Counted from the stretch's first letter, positions 1 through 7,987 are shown. The stretch is 12,575 nt of DNA from JAQGHR01 sp031411935 (GCA_031411935.1 JANOBY010000123.1:1-12575), one strand, 5' to 3'. Notes: a model not told the origin generated them from the letters alone. Numbers and translations: made by a program.

Positions 1-2077
<2,077 letters not shown>

Positions 2078-2697
2078 GGTGAGGATCGGCTCCCTAGGAC
2101 TGACAAGAAGGGGAAGACGGGATCAAGGCAAACCCTGGCGAGCGAAACTCTTCACTCCGGCGCGCCGAGGTCGGGATCGCGGGGCATCGTCGTCGATTGT
2201 CAAGGAAGACAAGCCCGAGAGGCGGGAAGGCGAGCGGGACGGTCTCTCGATCCGGCCATTCGCCTGGACGAGATTCGAAACGTAACCCGAATTGCAGGGG
2301 GAGAGCCGGCAGAACATGGGGCACGCATCGCCACGAGAACAGTCGTTGTCAGCCACTTGCCGGGGCAAGGCCGAGCCCGTCCGTCCCGTGGTCCATCCAT
2401 AGTCGGACACGAGTATAACGGACACCGATAAGCCATGCCAGACCTCGCCCGCAGAGCAGCCCAGGATTGCCCTCGGGCTTCATCTCGAGGCTGCAGGTGA
2501 TCTTCGGACAAGCGGTTCCCGAGCCCTCCTCTCTGGGCGAGAGTCGGATCAGGCTGATGGCTCGCGCCTGGCGTAGAACCGGTGTCCTTCGAAGTCACGT
2601 GCGTGGGACCCGTGGCTCGGGAGCCGCTCGCCCTGTTCGTCGATCCTTCGGTCGCTCAACGGAAATCGCCCTCGGGCGCGTTCGTGAATGCTGGGCT
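2078..2697. other. Gene-free stretch upstream of glnN
   Basis: I see no credible gene here. All short open frames on both strands lack a Shine-Dalgarno sequence and have Arg/Ser/Pro-rich translations typical of non-coding high-GC DNA. The glnN promoter should lie here on the minus strand. A TATACT hexamer at 2411-2416 (minus) is a possible -10 box, but no convincing -35 box sits 16-18 bases upstream, so I do not call a promoter. Confidence 0.5.
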
Positions 2698-3060
2698 TCA
2701 CCCGCGAGGGGTTGCTCGGCGGAATCGATCGAGAATTCGACCCAATGCCACGCCCGCGACCTGGTCGCTGGATTCTGCGGGGGCACGTTCGCGGGCCGCC
2801 AGTCCTCGTCGTTCCCGAGGATCTGGAGACCCTGCCGCAGGCTCGGCGGATCTTTCGGCGGGACGAGGGGCCCGTCCACCCCCGACCTGACAGCATCTTC
2901 CGTGCCGATGGACTGCGTGGCGATCACCCGTCGGCCCAACCACATGGCCTCGATCACCGTGACTTGCCCCGATGCCGTCTCATGGTTGTCGATCGGCATC
3001 ACGTAGGACTCCGGCCTTCTGGATGAGTTCCAGGCCTTCAGGCCTATGCCAATTCAAGCG
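2698..3060 (-). pseudogene. Decayed C-terminal remnant of a GT4-type glycosyltransferase
   Basis: The minus strand carries the nucleotide-sugar-binding half of a GT-B glycosyltransferase, spread over three frames. At 3060-3009 one frame reads LELIQKAGV. After a one-base shift, 3008-2790 reads YVMPIDNHE, then VIEAMWLGRRVIAT, IGTEDAV and GPLVPPKDP, ending ILGNDEDW. After a second shift near 2790, 2788-2705 reads ESSDQVAGVALGRILDRF, followed by a stop at 2698-2700. The E-A-M, G-x-x-V-I-A-T and L-V-P-P-x-D-P pattern is diagnostic of the family-4 C-terminal domain, and ALGRILD looks like a normal C-terminal helix. The N-terminal domain is missing and nothing upstream of 3060 resembles it. It is therefore a 5'-truncated, frameshifted relic. 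Sequencing error could explain one shift but not the missing half. The part above 3009 is the least certain. Confidence 0.7.
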
Positions 3061-3132
3061 AAAAGTCGGGAAATGACGACCTCCGGGCCAGGCCGGGAAG
3101 GTCTTCCGGGCCGTGGGGAGACTCCGGCCTTC
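3007..3132. repeat. 13-bp direct repeat flanking about 100 bp, with an internal near-palindrome
   Basis: GACTCCGGCCTTC occurs at 3007-3019 and again at 3120-3132. Between them, 3032-3045 (AGGCCTTCAGGCCT) is an almost perfect palindrome. The left copy abuts the point where glycosyltransferase homology becomes uncertain. This could be a small interspersed non-coding repeat or the scar of an insertion. Nothing in it resembles a transposase. Confidence 0.45.
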
Positions 3133-3243
3133 GCACGCCAAAGTTGACCTTCTGCATCCGCCAGGAACCCCTCGGATCAATAAGCTCAATTCACATCTAA
3201 TGAGGGACGATAACGACTTATGGGTTAGCCCGTTTTCTTCCGA

Positions 3244-3264
3244 CGATTTGAAATCGGATTGACG
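3244..3264 (+). promoter_or_regulatory. Candidate operator/promoter region of the desaturase
   Basis: A perfect inverted repeat CGATTT-G-AAATCG (3244-3256) is followed directly by a -35-like TTGACG (3259-3264). This lies 65-85 bases before the desaturase start. The matching -10 box is weak: GGATAG at 3285-3290 would give a long 20-base spacer. A repressor site over the -35 region would fit control by membrane-lipid state, but that is inference. Confidence 0.3.
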
Positions 3265-3328
3265 TTATCGGATTTCGGCCTTTCGGATAGGCTCCGCTCG
3301 AGACGTCGTCTTCCCAAGGAGCTTCACC

Positions 3329-4324
3329 ATGACCCGAGCTCTCAAGCCACCCTCGACGGTGGTTGCCGGTCAGTTCGTCTGGGGTTATGTGGTCGTGTTT
3401 CTCGCGTTCCACCTGATGATGCCCCTGGCGCTGGTCCCGTACCTGTTTTCGTGGACCGGCGTGGCCCTGGTGTTCCTGGGCAATTACGTGTTCGGGTCGC
3501 TCGGGATCAACGTCGGGTATCACCGCCTGCTCACGCACCGAGGGTTTACCTGCCCGAAGTGGCTGGAATACGGGCTCGCCCTGCTGGGCGCGTGCTCGCT
3601 CCAGGACTCGCCCGGCCGCTGGGTCGCGATCCACCGGATGCACCACCAGCATTCCGACGAGCAGCCCGACCCTCACAGCCCTCTCGTGAGCTTCCTCTGG
3701 GGCCATTTCCAATGGCTGATCGTCGAGAACCGCAGCTTCAACCGCCTGAGCACCCTCGAACGATACGCCCGGGACGTGTTCCAGGACCGTTTTTATCTCC
3801 GGCTCCACCGCCATTACACCTGGCTCTGGATCTACGCCGCGCATGCCCTGGCCTTCCTCGGCGCCGGGACGCTCGCCGGGTGGGCCATGACCGGCACGCG
3901 AGCCGGGGCCGTCCAGTTCGGCCTGAGCATCTTCGTGTGGGGAGTGATCGTGCGGACGGTCTACGTGTGGCACATCACCTGGGCGGTCAATTCGGTCACG
4001 CACCTGTGGGGTTACCAGAACTACCGGACCGGAGAAAATAGCCGCAACAACTGGATCGTGGCCCTGCTGACCAACGGCGAAGGGTGGCACAACAACCACC
4101 ACGCCCACCAGCGAAGCGCCCGTCACGGCCACCGCTGGTGGGAACTGGACCTGACCTACGCCTCGATCGTGGCCCTGCGCTGGGTCGGACTCGCCGGCGA
4201 CATCGTGGTCGAGCGGACCCTCGAGGATCGGCCCGCCTCGCATCCCCGCCCGCATTTCTCGCCGCCGAAGGCCCGACCCGTGGCGCGACCCACCTCGCCC
4301 GCCGAACGCGCGAGCGGGGAGTAG
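3329..4324 (+). CDS. Membrane fatty acid desaturase (acyl-CoA/acyl-lipid delta-9 type)
   Basis: This is an integral membrane di-iron enzyme of 331 residues that should place a double bond in long acyl chains, adjusting membrane fluidity. The three histidine boxes of the family are all present: HRLLTH at residues 65-70, HRMHHQH at 102-108 and HNNHH at 254-258. Hydrophobic stretches at about 14-60, 80-95 and 165-215 fit the usual membrane helices. NSVTHLWG and NNWIVALLTNGEGWHNNHH match the stearoyl-CoA desaturase-like group. The start is supported by AAGGAG at 3316-3321, seven bases before ATG. The last 30 or so residues are Pro/Arg-rich and look disordered. The gene is a single transcription unit ending at the terminator at 4357-4394. 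Regiospecificity, and whether the substrate is acyl-CoA or lipid-bound acyl, cannot be read from the sequence. Confidence 0.95.
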   Translation: MTRALKPPSTVVAGQFVWGYVVVFLAFHLMMPLALVPYLFSWTGVALVFLGNYVFGSLGINVGYHRLLTHRGFTCPKWLEYGLALLGACSLQDSPGRWVAIHRMHHQHSDEQPDPHSPLVSFLWGHFQWLIVENRSFNRLSTLERYARDVFQDRFYLRLHRHYTWLWIYAAHALAFLGAGTLAGWAMTGTRAGAVQFGLSIFVWGVIVRTVYVWHITWAVNSVTHLWGYQNYRTGENSRNNWIVALLTNGEGWHNNHHAHQRSARHGHRWWELDLTYASIVALRWVGLAGDIVVERTLEDRPASHPRPHFSPPKARPVARPTSPAERASGE

Positions 4325-4356
4325 CCCCTTCCGGGGTTTCCGGGCCAAAAACGAAG

Positions 4357-4394
4357 ACGGCCAGCCTCTCGCATCAAAGCGGGAGGCTGGCCGT
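4357..4394. terminator. Bidirectional intrinsic terminator between convergent genes
   Basis: ACGGCCAGCCTCTCGC (4357-4372) pairs with GCGGGAGGCTGGCCGT (4379-4394) over 16 bp with one G-U pair and a six-base loop. On the minus strand it is followed by a T-rich run (CTTCGTTTTT). On the plus strand only TTT follows. It sits 32 bases after the desaturase stop and 26 bases after the lipoprotein stop, so it should end both transcripts. Confidence 0.88.
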
Positions 4395-4420
4395 TTCGCG
4401 TTCGATCAAGCGTCCTGAGC

Positions 4421-4642
4421 TCAGGCCTTGGGGGTCTCGACCGGGGCCGGGGCCGGGGTCTCGGCGGCCGGGGCCGGGGTCTCGACCGGCTTGGGGGTCT
4501 CGGTCGGGGTCACGGCCGGGGCCGGGGTCACAACCGGAGCATCGGTCGCGGGCGGGGGGACTTCCTCGGTCGAGCAGCCGACCAGGGAGGCGGACAGGCA
4601 GAGGCTCGCCGCGAGTGACAGGTTCTTGAAGTGGGCCTTCAT
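4421..4642 (-). CDS. Small Pro/Thr/Ala-rich lipoprotein
   Basis: This 73-residue protein of unknown function has a clear lipoprotein signal: MKAHFKNLS, a hydrophobic stretch, and the lipobox LVGC with the modified cysteine at residue 23. The mature part (about 50 residues) is low-complexity, built from TPAPA, VETP and PTETPKP units, with no aromatic residues and no recognisable domain. It probably works as an extended tether or spacer anchored in a membrane facing the periplasm. The start is supported by GAGGAG at 4650-4655, seven bases before ATG. A promoter-like pair lies at 4763-4791 and the shared terminator follows the stop. Short Pro-rich lipoproteins are common in planctomycetes, but I know of no assigned role. 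Gene reality is well supported; function is unknown. Confidence 0.82.
   Translation of the reverse strand: MKAHFKNLSLAASLCLSASLVGCSTEEVPPPATDAPVVTPAPAVTPTETPKPVETPAPAAETPAPAPVETPKA
4430..4535. repeat. GC-rich low-complexity repeat inside the lipoprotein gene
   Basis: Short units based on GGGGCCGGGGTCTCG recur along the plus strand (template strand of the gene) and encode the TP/AP repeats. Runs of four or more G at 4430-4434, 4443-4446, 4449-4452, 4455-4458, 4470-4473 and 4476-4479 are separated by 2-11 bases, which fits a G-quadruplex-capable pattern. Confidence 0.6.
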
Positions 4643-4762
4643 CGATGATCTCCTCGGAATGCACCGCGCGGATGGGCGTCTTCCATCCAGATGACTTCAC
4701 GAGACCATCCCCGAGGACGGCCCCTTCAGAACGCTCGCGATCACCGCGGGTGACAGGTTGCA

Positions 4763-4791
4763 ATCATAGCTACGCATTTCCTCGGCCGCAA
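4763..4791 (-). promoter_or_regulatory. Candidate sigma-70-type promoter of the lipoprotein gene
   Basis: On the minus strand TTGCGG (4791-4786) and TATGAT (4768-4763) are separated by exactly 17 bases. The predicted start of transcription near 4756 would give a leader of about 113 bases. Planctomycete promoters are poorly characterised, so this is a consensus match only. Confidence 0.42.
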
Positions 4792-4916
4792 CGCAAATGG
4801 AGAAAAACTCCTCAAGAGATTTCCCGCGAAAACCGAGCGCCCCGACTCATCCCAAATCACGTTCGTTCTTCGGGTTCTGTCGTTCTTACGGCAATCTTGT
4901 AAAATCCACTTCGACC

Positions 4917-4974
4917 GGCAACATTTGCCATGCGATCGACAAATCGGGATCGCCCGGACTCGGAACGCTGAGTC
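4917..4974 (+). promoter_or_regulatory. Two inverted repeats, candidate activator (UAS) sites
   Basis: GGCAA-CAT-TTGCC (4917-4929) and GACTC-N8-GAGTC (4957-4974) are dyads about 70-130 bases upstream of the sigma-54 promoter. That is the distance at which NtrC-type activators usually bind. The arms are only five bases, so chance occurrence is possible. Confidence 0.25.
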
Positions 4975-5043
4975 TCCTCAAACTCATGGAAAATCGCTTC
5001 TTACGTCAGCCGAAGCGTCAATCTCCGCGGTTCCCTTCGGCGC

Positions 5044-5059
5044 TGGCACTGGGTTTGCT
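5044..5059 (+). promoter_or_regulatory. Sigma-54 (RpoN) -24/-12 promoter
   Basis: TGGCAC-N5-TTGCT matches the sigma-54 consensus at all core positions. The GG (5045-5046) and GC (5057-5058) are separated by the required 10 bases, and a pyrimidine precedes the TGGCAC. Transcription would begin near 5070, giving a leader of about 158 bases before the metalloprotease ATG at 5228. With equal base frequencies, 11 fixed positions would be met by chance about 0.006 times over both strands of this window. It also falls in an intergenic region in the correct orientation. Confidence 0.72.
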
Positions 5060-5081
5060 CTTAGGGAAGAACGTCTCCCCA

Positions 5082-5156
5082 GCCCCTCCGATCCTCATCC
5101 TCCTCACGACCCGACATCCTGGACGCCTTGCCGGATGAGGACAGCCCTGGAGGGGC
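5082..5156 (+). promoter_or_regulatory. Large two-part hairpin in the metalloprotease leader
   Basis: GCCCCTCC (5082-5089) pairs with GGAGGGGC (5149-5156), and TCCTCATCC (5092-5100) pairs with GGATGAGGA (5133-5141). The two helices, 8 and 9 bp and both perfect, stack across an internal loop of 2 and 7 bases and enclose a 32-base apical region. It begins about 12 bases after the predicted sigma-54 start and ends 71 bases before the ATG. No U-run follows, so it is not a simple terminator. It matches no riboswitch class I can name. Confidence 0.5.
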
Positions 5157-5227
5157 GACCCGCACCGTTAGACCGTGACGGCTTGTCAAGGATGACGAGC
5201 TGATAGGCCAAGAACAGGAGGTTCGCG

Positions 5228-6304
5228 ATGGTCGCGTCGACATCCCTCAAGCTGGGAATCCTGGCAGCGTCGATGCTGCTGACGAGCGTGACCGTCCGGG
5301 CCGGTGAAATCATCTCGGCGGGTTCGGGGGTGCGGATCTTCGTGACCCCCCAGGCTCCGAAAGTGGACTCGGGCCGCACGGCGTTCCTGGGCACGCAGGT
5401 CGAGGCCGGCTCGGGGCGATCCTACGCCTCGCGGTTCTCGAACCCTCCGCAGGACCAGGTCTCGCCGCCGCCGGTGTCCCTGTTCGTGCCCCCGCCCCCG
5501 GCCTCGGCTGCGGCCCCGGCCCCGGCTGCGGCCCCCGCGGCCTTCGTCGCCCCGGCCTCGGCCCCGGCCTACGACGCCTTCGTGAACTTCGGCACCGCGG
5601 CCTTCGCCGGGCAGTCGTCGCTGACCTCCGGCGAGGCCCGCCCCTGGTTCGTGAGCCCCGCGGCCACCAAGGCCTACGGGGGGGTGCCCACCGCCCAGCA
5701 GGTCCAGGATTTCGGCAAGACGGTGCTGGACAGGGTGGCCTCCACCTTCGCCGACAGCGGCCTGGCGATCCGCGTGACCGACAACGCGACCGACGCCGCC
5801 GACCACATGCTGAGCGTGGCCTCGGGCCTGTCGGCCACCTCGAATGAGGGGGCCATCGGCGTGTCGACCGTGGGCCGCGACGGGTTCAGCTTCATCGACA
5901 AGCTCGGCTACGCCACCTCGGCCGACGAGCTCATGTGGGCCGTGGCCCACAACGTGGCCCACGAGCTCATGCACACCTTCGGCGGGTCGCACCACACCAC
6001 GGTCCAGGGCGGGAACCTCGACGCCGCCGTGGCCGACTGGTCCACGCTCATCAACCCCGACACCAGGTTCAGCACCGAGTCGGTCGCCGAGATGACCCGC
6101 AACCTCCGCCAGGGCGGGCTCCTGTCCCGCAGCGGGTCGCTCGCCCAGGAGCTGGGCCACGCTCCCTCCTGCCAGTGCAGCACGCAATGCCAGATCCTCC
6201 ACATCAACGGGGTGCCCGTTCCCGAGCCCACCACCGTGGCCCTCTGGACCGCGATGGCCGGCCTGGGCTGGGTCGCCCGCCGCAAGAACCGCAAGGTTGC
6301 CTGA
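5228..6304 (+). CDS. Secreted zinc-metalloprotease-like protein with PEP-CTERM sorting signal
   Basis: This 358-residue exported protein has a signal peptide (about residues 1-25, ending near VRA), a region at about 35-75, and a Pro/Ala-rich linker at about 78-115. A globular domain (about 116-310) contains HELMHTFGGSH at residues 245-255. This is the HExxHxxGxxH pattern of metzincins, with zinc ligands H245, H249 and H255 and catalytic E246. A CxCxxxC cluster (C315, C317, C321) precedes a PEP-CTERM tail: VPEP at 331-334, a hydrophobic helix, then RRKNRK. The tail should direct export and cleavage by an exosortase-type system. The start is set by AGGAGG six bases before ATG. Upstream lie a sigma-54 promoter and a structured leader. 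HNVAHELMH recurs in planctomycete PEP-CTERM proteins as I remember them. Protease activity is inferred from the motif; no clear Met-turn was identified. Confidence 0.85.
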   Translation: MVASTSLKLGILAASMLLTSVTVRAGEIISAGSGVRIFVTPQAPKVDSGRTAFLGTQVEAGSGRSYASRFSNPPQDQVSPPPVSLFVPPPPASAAAPAPAAAPAAFVAPASAPAYDAFVNFGTAAFAGQSSLTSGEARPWFVSPAATKAYGGVPTAQQVQDFGKTVLDRVASTFADSGLAIRVTDNATDAADHMLSVASGLSATSNEGAIGVSTVGRDGFSFIDKLGYATSADELMWAVAHNVAHELMHTFGGSHHTTVQGGNLDAAVADWSTLINPDTRFSTESVAEMTRNLRQGGLLSRSGSLAQELGHAPSCQCSTQCQILHINGVPVPEPTTVALWTAMAGLGWVARRKNRKVA

Positions 6305-6329
6305 AGTCCACGGACGAACTTCGGCCTGC

Positions 6330-6358
6330 TTGACAGTGTTGCGATAACGACATTTAAT
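6330..6358 (+). promoter_or_regulatory. Sigma-70-type promoter before the Cys/His-rich gene
   Basis: TTGACA (6330-6335) and TTTAAT (6353-6358) are separated by 17 bases: a perfect -35 and a one-mismatch -10. Transcription would start near 6365, giving a leader of about 49 bases to the ATG at 6414. The downstream DUF1559 gene may share this transcript. Confidence 0.65.
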
Positions 6359-6413
6359 AGAACGCTTGATCGACGCACCGCCTCGATTTGCACCAAAGAG
6401 TCGGCCCCGCGGG

Positions 6414-6773
6414 ATGGTGGACGTGATCCGGAGTCGTCGCCTCCGACATCTTGGACTGCTCCTGGCCTACGCCCTGACCACGGTCATGGCCCAGGTCGGA
6501 CACCTCCACGGCCATCACGTCGAGCCCGAGACCCAGTGCCAGTCGATCTGCGAGGATAGCCACCCGCACCTCTCGGGGCATCCCTCGCCGGACCTCGGCC
6601 ACGCGATCGGGGATTGCCCCGCGTGCCAGCTCCGCTCGCTGCCGCAACTGATCGACCAGTCCGGCCCCCGCCCGTCGGTCACGCATTCGGTGGCCTCCAC
6701 CGTGGCCGTGGTGGCGGAAGTCCGCCAGGTGTCCTGGCGATGCCCCTCCTGTCGAGCCCCGCCCCTGAGCTGA
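6414..6773 (+). CDS. Small exported Cys/His-rich protein, possible metal binder
   Basis: This is a 119-residue protein I cannot assign firmly. The N-terminus (RSRRLRHLGLLLAYAL, then TTVMAQVG) is a basic region plus one hydrophobic helix: a signal peptide or anchor. After it come HLHGHH (30-35), C42 and C46, HPH (50-52), H56, H63, a CPAC motif (68-71), a second CPSC (110-113) and the ending RAPPLS. A His cluster, CPxC in the middle and a terminal RAPP loosely recall DUF2946-type small proteins, which suggests metal or redox binding outside the cytoplasm; this is inference. ATG 6414 is preferred: it puts the signal peptide at the N-terminus and leaves a 49-base leader, though the Shine-Dalgarno is poor. 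The frame also extends up to a TTG at 6366. The DUF1559 gene follows after 152 bases on the same strand. Confidence 0.65.
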   Translation: MVDVIRSRRLRHLGLLLAYALTTVMAQVGHLHGHHVEPETQCQSICEDSHPHLSGHPSPDLGHAIGDCPACQLRSLPQLIDQSGPRPSVTHSVASTVAVVAEVRQVSWRCPSCRAPPLS

Positions 6774-6785
6774 GCCGGTTGTTTG

Positions 6786-6800
6786 GTCCCACGAAGGGAC
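6786..6800 (+). repeat. Small hairpin after the Cys/His-rich gene
   Basis: GTCCC (6786-6790) and GGGAC (6796-6800) form a 5-bp stem with a five-base loop, 12 bases after the stop. There is no T-run, so it is at best an RNA-processing or attenuation element. Confidence 0.2.
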
Positions 6801-6925
6801 GGGCCGGGCCCTCGCGCCCAGGCCGTCACGCCGTTCGATCAGCCTACTCACCTCATTCAGGGACGGTCGCGGATCGGTCACGCGCAGGCGGCGACCGGAC
6901 GTGCCTCGATTCGGGAGATTGACCC

Positions 6926-7918
6926 ATGCGCCCATGCTTCCCGCCCCCCTCGCGGCGGCGTTCCTCCGGCTTCACGCTCATTGAATTGCTCGTCGTGATC
7001 GCCATCATCGGCGTGCTCATCGGCCTGCTCCTTCCCGCCGTGCAGGCGGCACGCGAGGCGGCCCGCCGCGCCCAGTGCACGAACAACCTCAAGCAGATGG
7101 GCCTCGCGCTGCACAACTACGAGAGCGCCCACGGCGTGTTCCCGCCCGGCTGGGTGGCCTACTTCGAGACCGAACATCACGACGAGCACCTCGCCCCCCG
7201 CGGCCGGGCCCAGAACGAGGCCCTGGAGGGCTGGCCGGGCTGGGCCTGGGGCAGCATGATCCTCAATCAGGTCGAGCAGGGGCCCCTCTACAACGCCATC
7301 AACTTCAACCTGCCGGTCCACCACCACGCGAACATCACGGTGAGGCTCAGCCGGATCAACTCCTTCCTCTGCCCGTCCGACGGGGCGCCCGCCACGGTTC
7401 CCGTGCGGAACGAGGAGGATACCGAGACGATCACCGAGGTCAGCACGGGCAATTACGTCGGCAGCAACGGCATCGGAGAGATCGGCCCCGACGACGGCCA
7501 GGGCATGTTCTTCCTGAACAGCCGGGTCCGCATCTCCGACATCCGCGACGGCACGAGCAACACCTTCGCCGTGGGCGAGCGGAGCTTCCACCTCGCTCCC
7601 TCGACCTGGATGGGGCGCGTGCCCGGCGGCTGGAACTTCAAGACCCCGCCCGAAAAGGGGGGCGACGCCCGGTTCAGGAGCTTCCCGCACCCGGCCTACT
7701 CGTTCGTGATCTCCACCGTCGGCCTGGAAGATCCTCCCCGCACGCCCAACAATCCCGTGGCGCATCCCGAGGATTACTGGAGCTATCACCCCGGCGGGGT
7801 GAATTTCGCGTTCGGCGACGGCTCGGTCCGCTTCATCAAGAATTCGATCGCGCCGCAGGTTTTCCAGGCCCTGGCCACCCGCGGCGGCAACGAGATCGTG
7901 AGCTCGGATCAATATTGA
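6926..7918 (+). CDS. DUF1559 pseudopilin-like protein
   Basis: This 330-residue surface protein belongs to the planctomycete DUF1559 (SBP_bac_10) family. A type IV prepilin motif stands at the N-terminus: after RRRSS, cleavage is expected between G15 and F16, with E20 at +5, followed by a long hydrophobic helix (LLVVIAIIGVLIGLLLPAV). Next comes the family's AAREAARRAQCTNNLKQMGLALHNY segment (about 41-65). The internal DIRDGTSNTFAVGE (about 205-220) and the C-terminal HPGGVNFAFGDGSVRFI (about 288-304) are DUF1559 hallmarks. GGGAG at 6913-6917 lies eight bases before the ATG. These proteins are probably processed by a prepilin peptidase and inserted through a type II secretion/pilus-like system; their true role is not established. 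No pilus assembly genes are nearby, as is usual for this scattered family. The His-rich stretches (HHDEH, VHHHAN) are mildly unusual. Confidence 0.95.
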   Translation: MRPCFPPPSRRRSSGFTLIELLVVIAIIGVLIGLLLPAVQAAREAARRAQCTNNLKQMGLALHNYESAHGVFPPGWVAYFETEHHDEHLAPRGRAQNEALEGWPGWAWGSMILNQVEQGPLYNAINFNLPVHHHANITVRLSRINSFLCPSDGAPATVPVRNEEDTETITEVSTGNYVGSNGIGEIGPDDGQGMFFLNSRVRISDIRDGTSNTFAVGERSFHLAPSTWMGRVPGGWNFKTPPEKGGDARFRSFPHPAYSFVISTVGLEDPPRTPNNPVAHPEDYWSYHPGGVNFAFGDGSVRFIKNSIAPQVFQALATRGGNEIVSSDQY

Positions 7919-7941
7919 TCCCGAGCCCGGCATCCTCCCGG

Positions 7942-7971
7942 GGGGCGGGTCCATCGAGGACGACCCGCCCC
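7942..7971. terminator. GC-rich hairpin between convergent DUF1559 and metG genes
   Basis: GGGGCGGGTC (7942-7951) and GACCCGCCCC (7962-7971) form a perfect 10-bp stem with a 10-base loop. It starts 24 bases after the DUF1559 stop and 17 bases after the metG stop. No T-run follows on either strand, so it is an atypical terminator or an RNA 3'-end protector. Confidence 0.5.
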
Positions 7972-7987
7972 TCCCGAAGAGACGGCT

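Larger units (their letters stand above)
4643..5227. other. Gene-free regulatory region between divergent genes
   Basis: These 585 bases lie between the lipoprotein (minus) and the metalloprotease (plus) and are less G+C-rich than their surroundings. I see no supported gene. The stretch holds the lipoprotein promoter candidate, two short inverted repeats, a sigma-54 promoter and a large leader hairpin, each listed separately. An extended -10-like TGTAAAAT at 4898-4905 has no good -35 partner. Confidence 0.6.

Noticed and set aside
2330..2360. TGGC-containing minus-strand sequences upstream of glnN as a sigma-54 promoter
   Set aside because: The distance from GG to a GC is wrong or the GC is missing, so no -24/-12 element is supported.
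2467..3006. Plus-strand frame of 179 codons across the glycosyltransferase relic
   Set aside because: The recognisable protein sequence is on the minus strand; this frame is Arg/Ser/Gly-rich noise.
3218..4348. 376-codon minus-strand frame opposite the desaturase
   Set aside because: It mirrors the desaturase coding strand, has no motif, and runs through the desaturase regulatory region and up to the terminator.
4797..5138. 113-codon plus-strand frame in the regulatory region before the metalloprotease
   Set aside because: It overlaps the sigma-54 promoter and half of the leader hairpin, lacks a convincing Shine-Dalgarno and resembles nothing.
5186..6202. 338-codon minus-strand frame opposite the metalloprotease
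   Set aside because: It is an antisense shadow with Gly/Arg/His-rich low complexity and no Shine-Dalgarno or family resemblance.
6878..7954. 358-codon minus-strand frame opposite the DUF1559 gene
   Set aside because: It is antisense to a textbook DUF1559 protein and overlaps the hairpin at 7942-7971.
7942..7971. Reading the hairpin as a riboswitch or small RNA
   Set aside because: It is a simple 10-bp stem between convergent stops; transcript end formation is the plainer explanation.
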